Below, piece after piece: positions 47,562-59,469 of a stretch of 64,000 bases of DNA. The DNA lies in contig NZ_CP047349.1 in assembly GCF_011045835.1 (NCBI RefSeq), forward strand, positions 620,001 to 684,000, given 5' to 3'. Source of the stretch: Proteus terrae subsp. cibarius (GTDB lineage Bacteria > Pseudomonadota > Gammaproteobacteria > Enterobacterales > Enterobacteriaceae). Each line of letters begins with the position of its first letter. The stretch's first letter is position 1. The position numbers and the translations under genes were made by a program. Below the pieces are notes generated by a model, which saw only the letters and a program-made list of their open reading frames with translations, was not told the origin of the DNA and did no database searches.

Positions 47562-48863
47562 GTGTTAGAACGACTATCGTGGAAAGCCCTCGTTTGGGGG
47601 CTATGTCTATTTTGCTTACCTGCTTTTATATTATCGCTTTTTATCGGGCATCTTCCTTGGTTGCTGGTGGCATCGCTACTCAGTGCACTTGTGTGGCATG
47701 CCTATAACTTGCTGAAATTATCTAAATGGTTATGGTTAGATCGCTCAGTACTGCCTCCGGAAGGAAGAGGGGGATGGGAGCCTATTTTTTATGGTATTCG
47801 ACAAACCCAACAGCGTAATCGTAAACGACGCAGAGAATTAGGCGACTTAATTAAACGTTTTAGAAGTGGCGCTGAAAGTTTGCCCGATGCCGTTGTGATG
47901 ATGACAAATGAAGGGAATATTTTTTGGTGTAATAGCCTAGCTCAACACTTACTCGGCTTTCGCTGGCCGGAAGATAACGGACAAAATATTTTTAACTTAT
48001 TACGTTATCCTGATTTCTTACACTATTTTACTGCAGGCGATTTTAGTCGCTCTTTAATTATTTCACTTAATAATGGTTCTATTGTTGAGTTTCGAGTGAT
48101 GCCATACAGCGAAGATCAGCGCCTAATGGTGGCGCGAGATGTGACAGAAAAAAATAAACTAGAAAATGCACGACGTGACTTTTTTGCTAACGTTAGCCAT
48201 GAATTAAGAACACCACTCACCGTTATTCAAGGCTATCTTGAAATGATGGAAGAAAATAGTGTCACGAAACCCGCAGAGCATAAGGCGATAGTGACGATGC
48301 AAGAGCAAGCTAAGCGCATGGATACGCTTGTTCAACAACTCTTACAACTTTCTCGTATCGAATCTGCTCCTCATATTGATTTAAATAAAATTGTTGATAT
48401 TCCTGCTGTTTTGGCTTTATTACAACAAGAAGCAGAATCATTGAGTCAAGGTCAACGCCATATTATTTTTGATGTTGATGAGCAGTGGGCTGTTCGAGGT
48501 AATGAAGAGCAATTACGTAGTGCGGTTTCTAACTTAGTGTATAACGCTATTAATCACACTGAAGAAGGTACAACAATCAAAGTCAGTTGGAAGAAAGTTC
48601 CCCAAGGTATGTTATTTAGTGTTTCAGATAATGGATCGGGGATTAGTGCAGAACACTTAACTCGTTTAACAGAGCGCTTTTATCGTGTTGATAAAGCTCG
48701 CTCTCGTCATTCTGGCGGTACTGGGTTAGGTTTGGCTATTGTAAAAAAATCACTGCTTCATCATCACTCTCAATTAAATATTGAAAGTAAAGTAGGTGTC
48801 GGGAGTACGTTCTCTTTTATCCTTCCTCAAACATTACTTACCGCTAAAAAAACACACGAGTAG
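47562..48863 (+). CDS. phoR: phosphate regulon sensor histidine kinase PhoR
   Basis: PhoR (433 residues) reads phosphate status through the Pst/PhoU system and phosphorylates PhoB. Two N-terminal membrane helices lie within about 8-48, then a charged linker ([12 protein letters not shown]), a PAS domain (about 95-190), the DHp segment with the phosphoacceptor His in [20 protein letters not shown], and the ATPase domain with [16 protein letters not shown] and [12 protein letters not shown]. It starts with GTG at 47562, 23 bases after phoB, so the two form an operon; a terminator follows. Confidence 0.96.
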   Translation: MLERLSWKALVWGLCLFCLPAFILSLFIGHLPWLLVASLLSALVWHAYNLLKLSKWLWLDRSVLPPEGRGGWEPIFYGIRQTQQRNRKRRRELGDLIKRFRSGAESLPDAVVMMTNEGNIFWCNSLAQHLLGFRWPEDNGQNIFNLLRYPDFLHYFTAGDFSRSLIISLNNGSIVEFRVMPYSEDQRLMVARDVTEKNKLENARRDFFANVSHELRTPLTVIQGYLEMMEENSVTKPAEHKAIVTMQEQAKRMDTLVQQLLQLSRIESAPHIDLNKIVDIPAVLALLQQEAESLSQGQRHIIFDVDEQWAVRGNEEQLRSAVSNLVYNAINHTEEGTTIKVSWKKVPQGMLFSVSDNGSGISAEHLTRLTERFYRVDKARSRHSGGTGLGLAIVKKSLLHHHSQLNIESKVGVGSTFSFILPQTLLTAKKTHE

Positions 48864-48876
48864 TCTGTCTTTTTTT

Positions 48877-48922
48877 AAAGCCTTTATTACTTGTCTTTAA
48901 TCTGTGATAAAGGCTTTTTTGT
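48877..48922 (+). terminator. rho-independent terminator after phoR
   Basis: AAAGCCTTTAT (48877-48887) pairs with ATAAAGGCTTT (48907-48917) followed by T-rich sequence. Confidence 0.85.
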
Positions 48923-49340
48923 TCCTTTCTTGAACTTTTTAATATCAATAAAAACTAATATCGTAGCGTTAAATTTTAATATTATTAATTAATGCTAACT
49001 TTAAATGATGCCAACACTCAATATTATTGGTGATAAAATGCACAAATCATATCATGTATATTCGATGATATATGACAGTTATAACTAGTGCCGAAAAATA
49101 GTTTAGATGATTATTCTGGTTTTAGGATTGGCTATTGCCTTTTTTCATTATAAAAGTTTTACTTGTGAGCAGTTATCGGCAATTTTTTCTATTTAGTACC
49201 TAATTGCTCTGCATGAAATGATTATATTTGGATATTATCCTGAATAATGACGGTCTGAGCTTAAATAGATATTGTTGATTTTATGTTGCGCTACCTTGGC
49301 GTAATTTAACCATTATTGTAACTACATATTAACAAAACTT
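48923..49340. other. AT-rich spacer before brnQ
   Basis: No gene is visible. A palindrome ATATCAT-N9-ATGATAT (49049-49071) might be a regulator site about 270 bases before brnQ. The brnQ start itself lacks a good ribosome binding site. I looked for T-box or leader-peptide features and found none. Confidence 0.5.
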
Positions 49341-50684
49341 ATGGCACATAGATTAACTTCCAGAGATGTTCTGGCATTAGGGTTTATGACATTCGCCCTA
49401 TTTGTTGGCGCTGGCAACATTATTTTTCCTCCAATGGTGGGGTTACAATCAGGCGAATTTGTTTGGACTGCTGCGATTGGCTTTTTGATCACTGGTGTGG
49501 GTTTACCTGTTTTAACGGTTGTTGCACTGGCAAAGGTCGGTGGTGGTATTGAGGCATTAAGCACGCCTATTGGTAAATCAATGGGATTGCTATTAGCCAT
49601 TGTTGCTTATCTTGCTGTGGGACCACTTTTTGCAACCCCTCGTACTGCAACAGTTTCTTTTAAAGTGGGTATTGCTCCTTTAGTGGGTGATACAGAAATG
49701 TCATTGCTGATTTACAGCATTGTCTATTTCTTAATTGTTATTGGTATTTCGCTTTATCCGGGGAAATTGCTAGACAGTGTTGGTCATATTCTTGCACCGA
49801 TTAAAATTCTGGCATTAGCGATATTAGGAGTAGCTGCGGTATTTTGGCCTGCTGGTGGCGCTATTCCTGCAACTGAAGCCTATCGTGATATGGCGTTGAC
49901 TCAGGGGTTTATTAACGGTTACCTCACCATGGATACATTGGGCGCTATGGTTTTTGGTATTGTTATTGTTAATGCAGCCCGCTCTCGAGGGATTGATAAT
50001 TCATCACTGTTAACACGTTATACCATGTGGGCAGGAATTATTGCGGGTGTATTATTAACTGCGATTTATTTGAGTTTATTTAAATTAGGCTCTAGCAGTG
50101 GCAGTATCATTCCGGGTGCTCAAGATGGTGCTGATATTTTACATGCCTATGTTCAGTACACTTTTGGTAATTTTGGTAGCTTCTTCTTAGCTGTACTGAT
50201 TTTCTTAGCCTGTATGGTGACTGCTGTTGGTTTAACCTGTGCCTGTGCAGAGTTTTTTAGCCGTTATCTGCCTATCTCTTATCGTGTATTAGTGTTGATT
50301 TTAGCGATATTTTCAGCCGTTGTTTCAAACTTAGGTTTGAGCAAACTGATCGAGTTTTCTATTCCTGTACTGATAATGATTTATCCACCTTGTATTGTGA
50401 TTATTTTAATGAGTTTCACATTACGTCTGTGGAATAACCCAAGCCGTATTATCGCGCCAGCAATGGCTGTTAGCTTATTTTTCGGTATTTTTGATGCAAT
50501 AAAAGCATCTGATTATCTAAAACATTTATTACCAGAATGGGCAACAAAACTGCCGCTAAGTGAGCAAGGTTTAGCGTGGTTGATCCCAGTATTAGTGACT
50601 ATTGTTGTGTGTGGTATTTACGATAGAGTCGCAGGCTCAACGAGTAAAAAAGTGATCCATACTGAAGCCATCAATAAGCCATAA
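49341..50684 (+). CDS. brnQ: branched-chain amino acid:cation symporter BrnQ (LIV-II)
   Basis: BrnQ imports leucine, isoleucine and valine with sodium or protons. The 447-residue protein has about 12 hydrophobic segments and the family signature [20 protein letters not shown] (about 14-33) together with [18 protein letters not shown] near 95. It follows phoBR as in E. coli (phoB-phoR-brnQ-proY), but proY is missing here and the ydh operon comes next in the opposite direction. The ATG at 49341 has little upstream Shine-Dalgarno complementarity, so translation may be weak or controlled. Confidence 0.94.
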   Translation: MAHRLTSRDVLALGFMTFALFVGAGNIIFPPMVGLQSGEFVWTAAIGFLITGVGLPVLTVVALAKVGGGIEALSTPIGKSMGLLLAIVAYLAVGPLFATPRTATVSFKVGIAPLVGDTEMSLLIYSIVYFLIVIGISLYPGKLLDSVGHILAPIKILALAILGVAAVFWPAGGAIPATEAYRDMALTQGFINGYLTMDTLGAMVFGIVIVNAARSRGIDNSSLLTRYTMWAGIIAGVLLTAIYLSLFKLGSSSGSIIPGAQDGADILHAYVQYTFGNFGSFFLAVLIFLACMVTAVGLTCACAEFFSRYLPISYRVLVLILAIFSAVVSNLGLSKLIEFSIPVLIMIYPPCIVIILMSFTLRLWNNPSRIIAPAMAVSLFFGIFDAIKASDYLKHLLPEWATKLPLSEQGLAWLIPVLVTIVVCGIYDRVAGSTSKKVIHTEAINKP

Positions 50685-50705
50685 AATACATTGATTGTAA
50701 AAGTA

Positions 50706-50733
50706 AAAAGGGAAACGAAAGTTTCCCTTTTTT
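50706..50733. terminator. bidirectional terminator between brnQ and the ydh operon
   Basis: AAAGGGAAAC (50707-50716) and GTTTCCCTTT (50721-50730) with a GAAA tetraloop, flanked by T and A runs so that it can serve both converging transcripts. Confidence 0.88.
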
Positions 50734-50753
50734 AATAATATATATTTGAGGTA

Positions 50754-51722
50754 TTAATTAACAGAAGTCGAGTTCTGTTTTATATGTGCAACAGGATGCT
50801 GATTTTCATCTAAATAATAATGAACTCCAGCGACGATACCATCCTCACCTTCATAGAAAATTTTAAAGCGGGTACGATTGCCGTCATGGTAAGCAATAAC
50901 TGCACTACCGCCTTTTCCTAAGCAGAACTGATGGAGATCACCTGTTGAGATACAAATGCTGTCGTTGCCAGATACCGTGACTTTACAGTTATCACCTGTA
51001 TTAATTGCCACAGAATTATTTCCAGTAACATTGATTTGTGCTAAATCACCTGTGTTGGTGACTTTTGCGCGATCTTGAGAAGCTGTAATGAAATTACGCA
51101 TACCACTGTTTGCGATATGAACACCATTACCTGACGCATAAATTTTAACATCATTGCCACTATTACAAATGCGAGAGCGTCCACCTAAGCTACCAATACG
51201 ACACTGATTACCCGTATTACACACTTTTCCTGCGAAACCCGTATTCATTAATTGGTTGCTATAACCAGTGTTGGAAATACTATTTTCATCACCAGAAAAA
51301 ACCACGATGTTATTACTGCCACATAAAGCGAGGTCAGTGCTTAATTGCTGACTTTTTAAGATCAATTGATGCCATTCAGTAGAAAATTGAATATTTTCAG
51401 AGGTTGGCAAAGTGTTGTGATAGGGCAGACGTTGTAATGTCACGCCTTGTTGTTCATTGCCGAGCAGGAACAAGATGTTTTCCATGACTTCTTGTTCCTG
51501 TTTGGCAAAGGATGCTTCACTAAAATGACGTAAATAAATATATTGAATAAAGCTTTCTATCCACTGTGTACGGCGCTGTTTTATTAACTCACTATGAATA
51601 GCACTGTAAGTGCCTCCATCAGGAAAATAACGTAAAAACCAACGATAAAGCGAAGTTGAAACATGCAGTTGTCGTAAGTCTTCTTTTGTTAATCTAATAT
51701 TTTCCTTTGAAGGGACTGACAT
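50754..51722 (-). CDS. ydhT: YdhT-position protein with 17 in-register nonapeptide repeats
   Basis: The gene is named by position at the end of the ydhYVWXUT operon; its function is unknown and it is longer (322 residues) than E. coli YdhT (about 270). No signal peptide or membrane helix is visible, so it should be cytoplasmic. Residues 1-125 look helical and charged. From 129 to 281 the chain divides into 17 units of exactly nine residues without gaps, pattern x-x-[IVL]-x-x-[ST]-G-[ND]-x (for example VKIYASGNG, AKVTNTGDL, CKVTVSGND). Gly occupies the seventh place at 135, 144, 153 and onward in 14 of the first 15 units. That suggests a beta-solenoid; several cysteines lie in it. It starts 25 bases after ydhU. 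Confidence 0.8.
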   Translation of the reverse strand: MSVPSKENIRLTKEDLRQLHVSTSLYRWFLRYFPDGGTYSAIHSELIKQRRTQWIESFIQYIYLRHFSEASFAKQEQEVMENILFLLGNEQQGVTLQRLPYHNTLPTSENIQFSTEWHQLILKSQQLSTDLALCGSNNIVVFSGDENSISNTGYSNQLMNTGFAGKVCNTGNQCRIGSLGGRSRICNSGNDVKIYASGNGVHIANSGMRNFITASQDRAKVTNTGDLAQINVTGNNSVAINTGDNCKVTVSGNDSICISTGDLHQFCLGKGGSAVIAYHDGNRTRFKIFYEGEDGIVAGVHYYLDENQHPVAHIKQNSTSVN

Positions 51723-51747
51723 ATAAGCTCCTTAATCCATGTATTAA

Positions 51748-52545
51748 TTAGTGTCTATGGTAACCGTCAACCATACTGCGAAATGTTTGGAATGGCGTTT
51801 TTCCTGTTGTACACAGATAAAGGTGACCAATGATAAAAAAGACACTACATACAGCTAATATTTGGTGTGCGATTAATAACCAAGCTTTAAATATTACGGC
51901 ATCAGCAGGAATGAATGCTGGATTTTGAAGTAAAACACCAGTTATCAAAAGCAGTGGGACTAACGCATACATCACACCTAAATAAGCCATTTGTTGTAGT
52001 GGATTAAACTTAACATTGGGTGTTGCTGGGAATGGATGACCTTCTCCTTTGATAATACCGTAGAGATAAAAACGAGTTTGCATAAAGGCGCGTTGAAACC
52101 AGTTTTTGCCATCAATGCGGTAAAACTTGCCATTACCACCAACAAGATTAATAAGAACAAAGGACAACCAGCAAACCAAGAGCAGATAACCACAGATTTC
52201 ATGCACACTAACTAATAACGCGGTATCGTGGGCTGAAAGTAGGGCGAAATGGTTGATGCCACCACTTAGAAGTAACAGAATAAATAAAGAGGCATTACTC
52301 CAGTGCCACAAACGAACAGCTTTAGAGTAAAGATAGAGTTTTTCTTCTTTATGCGATTCATCATGTGGTGTGGCAAAGCGATAACGTAAAAAGCCATGTA
52401 GTGCGAGCACGAGTAGCATGCCAATAAATAATACGCCTGCAACAATTAGCCAAAGAGGTAAATAGTCGGGAGTATAGATTAAAACATACTCTTTTAGTGC
52501 GGCTTGGAACTGAGCACTGTCTGGCATTGTATTGACGATACTCAT
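51748..52545 (-). CDS. ydhU: cytochrome b-type membrane subunit YdhU
   Basis: A 265-residue membrane protein of the Ni/Fe-hydrogenase/thiosulfate-reductase cytochrome b (PhsC-like) family, with about five hydrophobic segments. Probable haem-ligand histidines lie in AVRLWHWSNASLFILLL (about 76-92), VSVHEICGYLLL (about 112), LLIAHQILAVCS (about 223) and FIIGHLYLC (about 238). It would link the periplasmic or cytoplasmic Fe-S subunits to quinone. It overlaps ydhX by four bases and lies between ydhX and ydhT, as in E. coli. Confidence 0.9.
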   Translation of the reverse strand: MSIVNTMPDSAQFQAALKEYVLIYTPDYLPLWLIVAGVLFIGMLLVLALHGFLRYRFATPHDESHKEEKLYLYSKAVRLWHWSNASLFILLLLSGGINHFALLSAHDTALLVSVHEICGYLLLVCWLSFVLINLVGGNGKFYRIDGKNWFQRAFMQTRFYLYGIIKGEGHPFPATPNVKFNPLQQMAYLGVMYALVPLLLITGVLLQNPAFIPADAVIFKAWLLIAHQILAVCSVFFIIGHLYLCTTGKTPFQTFRSMVDGYHRH

Positions 52546-53213
52546 ACTTTACCCTCCTCTTGAACATGAGGCCCTACACGACGGTAGAGATGCGGTTTTC
52601 CTACACCATCAAGTTGATAAATATAGTAATCGTGTGTTTTGAGCCATTCTTGAATTTGAGGGCTGTCTTCTCTACCAAATAACAAGGCACTTTGTGGACA
52701 AGCACTCACACAAATCGGTGGGAAACCTTTTTGTAATCGAGATTCAAGACAAAAGTCACATTTATCAGCAACATGTGTCACAGGGTTAAGATAACGGACT
52801 TGGTATGGACATGCCGATATACAATAGCTACAACCAATACATTTCTCTTTATTAACACGAACGATGCCATTGGTTTCATCACGCCAAGAAGCACCTGTAG
52901 GGCAAACCGGAATACAAGGGGCATCTTCACATTGTTGGCAAGAGTGTCTAAAGAAATGATATTTATCGTTGTCTTCTTTGAGACTTAATGGAATATGGGC
53001 AATATCCATTCGTGCCATACCATTAGGTACTTTATTTAATCGACGACATGCAGTGGTGCAGATATTACAGCCATTACAGAGCGTCTCATCGTGGATCATG
53101 GCATAGCGGATAGGTTTTTTTTCTGCAGTTGCCGCAAGCGCACTTCCTAGTGGCGCACTGAAAAAAATGACCGATCCCATACCTGCTACAAATTTACGGC
53201 GAGAAACACGCAT
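52542..53213 (-). CDS. ydhX: Tat-exported 4Fe-4S ferredoxin-like subunit YdhX
   Basis: A 223-residue electron-transfer protein with a twin-arginine signal (MRVSRRKFVAGMGS) and four 4Fe-4S motifs: CNGCNICTTACRR near 41, CQQCEDAPCIPVCP near 92, CIGCSYCISACPY near 125 and a final cysteine group including CDFCLESRLQ and PPICVSACP. It resembles DmsB/NrfC-type subunits. It overlaps ydhU by four bases. Export implies that at least part of the Ydh complex faces the periplasm, although YdhV has no visible signal peptide. Confidence 0.92.
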   Translation of the reverse strand: MRVSRRKFVAGMGSVIFFSAPLGSALAATAEKKPIRYAMIHDETLCNGCNICTTACRRLNKVPNGMARMDIAHIPLSLKEDNDKYHFFRHSCQQCEDAPCIPVCPTGASWRDETNGIVRVNKEKCIGCSYCISACPYQVRYLNPVTHVADKCDFCLESRLQKGFPPICVSACPQSALLFGREDSPQIQEWLKTHDYYIYQLDGVGKPHLYRRVGPHVQEEGKV

Positions 53214-53279
53214 TATTTTTGCTCCTCAGTCTGATGATGTTGTAATACCCACATCGAATTTCGTTGATAAGGCAGAACA

Positions 53280-53996
53280 TTACGGATTTTCATGTTGTTC
53301 TACCTCGATCCATTCAGTTAAGCCTCGTGCTTTGCCATAACTCATTAACGTATTGCTAAAGAGATAAGGGGCATCGTTGGATGCTAAAACTTGCTGAATA
53401 TCCTGAAAATCAGGGTGAGTTTTCATCAGTGTCAGTGCATCTTCAATCTCTGAAGCCGTGTATTTAAAGGGTTCAGACATCAACATGCTTTGTTTCAATG
53501 GTCGAGGATAGGTTTCGCATTCAAAACGAACTACACCTGCAATTGCTGTACAAATATCCGCATGGCGGTTTAATAATTGCAGTTGTGCGAAGTTATCTGA
53601 CATAAATTCATCAGAGTAATAATAATCCTCGCCATTGAGACTTAAATGGGCGATATCAATAAACTCGTCGCTCTTTAACGCGGTTTCTAACTGCGCAATG
53701 TCCTCTTCAGTCAGAGAATAGGGCGCATCATACAGCGTTGAAATTGCTAATAGTTCACCTTCTTTTGAACATTGACGTATCGCATTCGCTAGATGTTGTT
53801 CGGCAGATAATTCTGCTACTTCCGCAACGGGTTCTTCTGCGATATCTGTTGAGGCGTTAGCACTACGTCCAACACCTGTTTCTGATAATGGCAGTAACCA
53901 ACGGCGACGAGAGATATCTGGTTGCTCTAAAGCAATATCTGCATCATCAGCGATATCTTGTGGTATAGAAGCCGATGCATTTTGTTCTATCATCAT
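53280..53996 (-). CDS. ydhW: YdhW, uncharacterised acidic protein with an internal duplication
   Basis: Named by position between ydhV and ydhX; function unknown. The 238-residue product is acidic, soluble and without signal peptide. Residues 91-140 and 175-225 are two copies of one roughly 50-residue unit: APYSLTEEDI aligns with EPFKYTASEI, and LKSDEFIDI aligns with MKTHPDFQDI, each followed by a segment ending in a Tyr-containing strand. The N-terminal 65 residues are Ala/Glu/Asp-rich and probably disordered. It lies 19 bases after ydhV. A dedicated chaperone for YdhV or YdhX is a reasonable guess. Confidence 0.85.
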   Translation of the reverse strand: MMIEQNASASIPQDIADDADIALEQPDISRRRWLLPLSETGVGRSANASTDIAEEPVAEVAELSAEQHLANAIRQCSKEGELLAISTLYDAPYSLTEEDIAQLETALKSDEFIDIAHLSLNGEDYYYSDEFMSDNFAQLQLLNRHADICTAIAGVVRFECETYPRPLKQSMLMSEPFKYTASEIEDALTLMKTHPDFQDIQQVLASNDAPYLFSNTLMSYGKARGLTEWIEVEQHENP

Positions 53997-54015
53997 GATC
54001 TCCTTCTTTTACCTA

Positions 54016-56145
<2,130 letters not shown>

Positions 56146-56169
56146 TCAGTGATGTGATTGTCTGGATTA

Positions 56170-56799
56170 TTAAACAGTAATTTCTTTCCATTCAATGATT
56201 TGCAGAGCGCCTGTTGGGCACGCTGATGCACACTCACCACATAAATTACATTTGCCGGATTTTTTAGTTTGTGGGTTGACGGTTGCCATCATCCACGGAC
56301 AGGCTGTTGTACAGGCGGCACAACCAATACAACGACGTGTATCAACGACAATACAGCCGAACTCTTCTTGGTAACGGATTGCTTTTACTGGGCAAACCTT
56401 CATACATTCAGGATCTTTACATTGGCGACATGTATCTGTTGTAAAGTTTAAATCACCATAAAGTCCACCACCGGAACCAATACCTTTATCACCAAAATAA
56501 AAATGACGATGGATTTTTGTGCGTGAGAAGAATGAACCTACGCTTCCATCATTCCATGTTGTACATGCCGTTTCGCAACGATGGCATCCAGTGCAACGCG
56601 CTCTATTTGTGACTAAAACACCTTTAGGCGTTGTAGTTAATTGAATTATTCCGCTATCTATTTCTTCTTGCTTACAACCTAAAAGAGAAAGCAATGCGGG
56701 TGCTATAGTGATCCCTGCAAGCCCTTTACCGGATATTCGCAGAAACTCTAGTCTTGATAGTCCAATATCTAATATTGGACGATGATGTGTATCAGACAT
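56170..56799 (-). CDS. ydhY: 4Fe-4S ferredoxin-type subunit YdhY
   Basis: The first gene of the ydhYVWXUT operon encodes a 209-residue Fe-S protein (E. coli 208). It has four cysteine groups: CTGCHRCETACTT (about 70), CRQCKDPECMKVCP (about 113), CIGCAACTTACPW (about 146) and CNLCGECASACPT (about 166). A hydrophobic stretch GLAGITIAPALLSLLGC near 28-44 resembles a weak signal or anchor, but there is no twin arginine. It probably takes electrons to or from YdhV. In E. coli the operon is activated by FNR and repressed by nitrate/nitrite through NarL. Confidence 0.92.
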   Translation of the reverse strand: MSDTHHRPILDIGLSRLEFLRISGKGLAGITIAPALLSLLGCKQEEIDSGIIQLTTTPKGVLVTNRARCTGCHRCETACTTWNDGSVGSFFSRTKIHRHFYFGDKGIGSGGGLYGDLNFTTDTCRQCKDPECMKVCPVKAIRYQEEFGCIVVDTRRCIGCAACTTACPWMMATVNPQTKKSGKCNLCGECASACPTGALQIIEWKEITV

Positions 56800-57342
56800 T
56801 AATATTTATCTCCGCTTAACTAATTTAATAAGAAATAAGTTGTGATGATAAATTATTTATTTATCCGCTTGCTTTAACGTTATATAAAAAATATAATAAC
56901 GCTATCTTTAAGGGATATATTATAAAATTCAACTCTTTTTTATGATAAAAATACATTGTGATGAAATGTTAAATATTTGTATTTACAATGTGTTATCTCC
57001 ACTTTTTGCGTATTTTTATTATCCTCTTTGATAGTGTGGTTATTAAAAAATTAATACTGTGATTGTTATCATAGAAATAAAAAAATGGAGTGTTATAAAT
57101 TTAATTTAATTAAATGATTATTGTTTTTATCTGTAATTACGAAAGAGAATAACTACTATTTATATATATTCTATTGTCGAAATTAAATTAAAAGTGATTT
57201 GCTCTTATATTATATCTAATATTATTGTTTTAATAATAATTTGATATTCAATATTAAATATATATCTAATCAAAAATAGATATTGATTATTATTAATAGA
57301 ATAATATATGAATAAATTGTAAAACCATGACTAGATCATTTT
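56800..57342. other. AT-rich upstream region of the ydh operon
   Basis: No gene is visible on either strand. One FNR/CRP-like site lies at 57059-57072. The rest is nearly pure AT-rich DNA with many short inverted repeats, possibly curved and open to H-NS-type binding. Confidence 0.55.
57059..57072 (-). promoter_or_regulatory. FNR-like site upstream of ydhY
   Basis: GTGATTGTTATCAT differs from TTGAT-N4-ATCAA at two symmetric positions; it is also a poor CRP site. At class II spacing the start would be near 57024, giving a leader of about 225 bases before ydhY. FNR activation of this operon is known in E. coli. Confidence 0.4.
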
Positions 57343-57384
57343 TATAAAAAAAGAAACCTTATCTAATCAAGAGAAGGTTTCTTT
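57343..57384 (-). terminator. rho-independent terminator after ggt
   Basis: AAAGAAACCTT (57350-57360) and AAGGTTTCTTT (57374-57384) form an 11-bp stem followed on the minus strand by seven T, 28 bases past the ggt stop. Confidence 0.88.
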
Positions 57385-57411
57385 TGTTTGTTTTATTCGA
57401 TGACTTTATTG

Positions 57412-59172
57412 CTAGTAACCGACTGCTTTACCTGCTGGGCGACGAACATCATTTGATCCATAAAGATAACCTTCACGTACTGCACCAGAAACAGCGGAAT
57501 CATTACCTGATGATGCTGGGATCACTCCTTCTTCTCCTGGGAGTCCGACCATAATAAGTTCAGCCGCTCCCCATGGCGTCTGTTCTACCATTTTATATCC
57601 CATGGCAGAGAGTTTTTCTAAAGTGTCTTTTGATAATCCTCGTTGCTCATAATAAACTTCATCCGGCAACCATTGATGGTGAATACGAGGGCTATTAACG
57701 GCTTCTTGTGGCGGCATACCAAATTCAATGATATTCAGTGCCGTTTGTAAGGTAATCGAGATAATGCGAGAACCTCCCGGTGATCCTAAAATAAGGAAAG
57801 GTTTACCTTCCTTAGTCACAATTGTTGGGCTCATTGATGATAATGGGCGTTTTAATGGTGCAATGCTATTACGCTCACCTTGTACTAAACCATAGAGATT
57901 TTTTTCGCCGACTTTGGTTGTAAAATCATCCATCTCGTTGTTGAGGAAAAATCCAGTTCCCGGTGCGATGACTACGGCACCGAAACGACCATTTATAGTA
58001 TAAGTGGTTGAAACAGCGTTACCATTTTTATCTATAACTGAGTAGTGTGTTGTTTCAGGGCTTTCATGAGGAGCGATACCGGGTTGTACATTTTCTGATG
58101 GCGTGGCTTTATTCGGTTTGATTTGTTGGCGTATTTCTGTGGCATAAGCTTTATTTAATAACTTTTCTGTAGGGTTTTTAATAAATTGAGGGTCACCAAG
58201 AAAAGTATTTCTGTCCATATAAGCATGACGCATTGCTTCTGTTAAAGTATGAACATATTCAGCTGAATTAAAGCCCATCGATTTGAGATCATAACCTTCC
58301 AAAATATTTAGCGTTTGGCAGATAGTAACTCCGCCTGAACTTGGTGGCGGTGCAGAAATAAATTCATAGCCTCGGTAAGTACAGGTGATAGGTTTGGTTT
58401 CTGTGATAGTAAAATTAGCAAAATCTTCTTGAGTTAACAGGCCATTATGTTGTTTCGACGCTTCTTCAACTTTTTTAGGGATCTCTCCTTGGTAAAATGC
58501 ATCAGAACCTTGGTTTGCGATGAGTTCTAATGTATTAGCTAAATCAGTTTGAATTAGGCGATCACCGGGTTGCCACGGTGTTCCATCTGGTTTTAAGAAA
58601 ATTTTTGCAGACTCAGGATCTTGTTTAAAACGTTCTGTTGTTGTTTCTAACACATCAGTATCTGCGCGGGTTAAAATATATCCTTCTCTTGCAAGCTTAA
58701 TGGCAGGCGCCATAACCTCTTGACGTGAAAGCGTACCATATTTCTCTAATGCTGAATTCAATCCTTTTACTGTGCCGGGTACTCCTGAAGCGAGATAACC
58801 ATATAGACTGGCATCTTTAATCAAATTTCCATCTTTATCTAAATACATATTTTTAGAAGCAGAAGAGGGTGCTGTTTCCCTAAAATTGATAAAAGTATTT
58901 GTACCATCAGCAAGGTGTATTGTCATAAAACCACCGCCACCAATATTACCACAGCAAGCATTTACGACAGCTTGTGCATAACCGACGGCAACGGCAGCAT
59001 CAATCGCGTTACCCCCTTTTTGTAAAATATCATTCCCGACTTGTGATGCGAGGTGTTGAGAGGAGACAACCATGCCATGTTGTGCTTCAACAGCGGGTTC
59101 ATAGGCTGCATAAAGTGAATGTGAAAAAAGGGTAGTAAGTAATAGCAGGTGCGTTTTTTTTATAGTAATCAT
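57412..59172 (-). CDS. ggt: periplasmic gamma-glutamyltransferase
   Basis: Ggt hydrolyses or transfers the gamma-glutamyl group of glutathione and similar peptides in the periplasm and cleaves itself into two subunits. The 586-residue precursor (E. coli 580) has a signal peptide ending HSLYAA, and the autoprocessing site where the nucleophile Thr begins the small subunit (ESPETTHYSVID, about 385-396). Substrate-site motifs are FRETAPSSAS, NNEMDDF and PLSSMSPTIV. I chose ATG 59172 because GGAG lies seven bases upstream; an ATG 12 bases earlier overlaps that ribosome binding site. It is monocistronic with its own terminator. Confidence 0.95.
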   Translation of the reverse strand: MITIKKTHLLLLTTLFSHSLYAAYEPAVEAQHGMVVSSQHLASQVGNDILQKGGNAIDAAVAVGYAQAVVNACCGNIGGGGFMTIHLADGTNTFINFRETAPSSASKNMYLDKDGNLIKDASLYGYLASGVPGTVKGLNSALEKYGTLSRQEVMAPAIKLAREGYILTRADTDVLETTTERFKQDPESAKIFLKPDGTPWQPGDRLIQTDLANTLELIANQGSDAFYQGEIPKKVEEASKQHNGLLTQEDFANFTITETKPITCTYRGYEFISAPPPSSGGVTICQTLNILEGYDLKSMGFNSAEYVHTLTEAMRHAYMDRNTFLGDPQFIKNPTEKLLNKAYATEIRQQIKPNKATPSENVQPGIAPHESPETTHYSVIDKNGNAVSTTYTINGRFGAVVIAPGTGFFLNNEMDDFTTKVGEKNLYGLVQGERNSIAPLKRPLSSMSPTIVTKEGKPFLILGSPGGSRIISITLQTALNIIEFGMPPQEAVNSPRIHHQWLPDEVYYEQRGLSKDTLEKLSAMGYKMVEQTPWGAAELIMVGLPGEEGVIPASSGNDSAVSGAVREGYLYGSNDVRRPAGKAVGY

Positions 59173-59413
59173 TATTATCTCCATTAATAACAGGGAGTTA
59201 TTTTGAATAGATACAAATATAGAGTTTTACGCTGTTATTAATATGAATTAACAATTGCGTAACAATAAGTATAGAGAGAGGTTATTGGTGATGAGAATTT
59301 TTTTTGATGTGATGATCACAAAATTATCTTTAAGCAGATAAACAATAAGCTTATTTATAACTAATAACAGTAATAAATAGAGTTGATAAGAAATAAAAAG
59401 ATAAGTACGGAAT

Positions 59414-59444
59414 AAATAAAAAAAGCCTGTTTTTACAGGCTTTT
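59414..59444 (-). terminator. rho-independent terminator after tsaA
   Basis: AAAAGCCTGT (59421-59430) and ACAGGCTTTT (59435-59444) pair around TTTT; seven T follow on the minus strand. Confidence 0.88.
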
Positions 59445-59469
59445 AAAAATACGTTAGCTTACTGAACTA

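Noticed and set aside
48923..49340. T-box or amino-acid attenuator ahead of brnQ
   Set aside because: There is no leader peptide rich in Leu/Ile/Val, no terminator-antiterminator pair and no T-box core sequence; the only palindrome is short.
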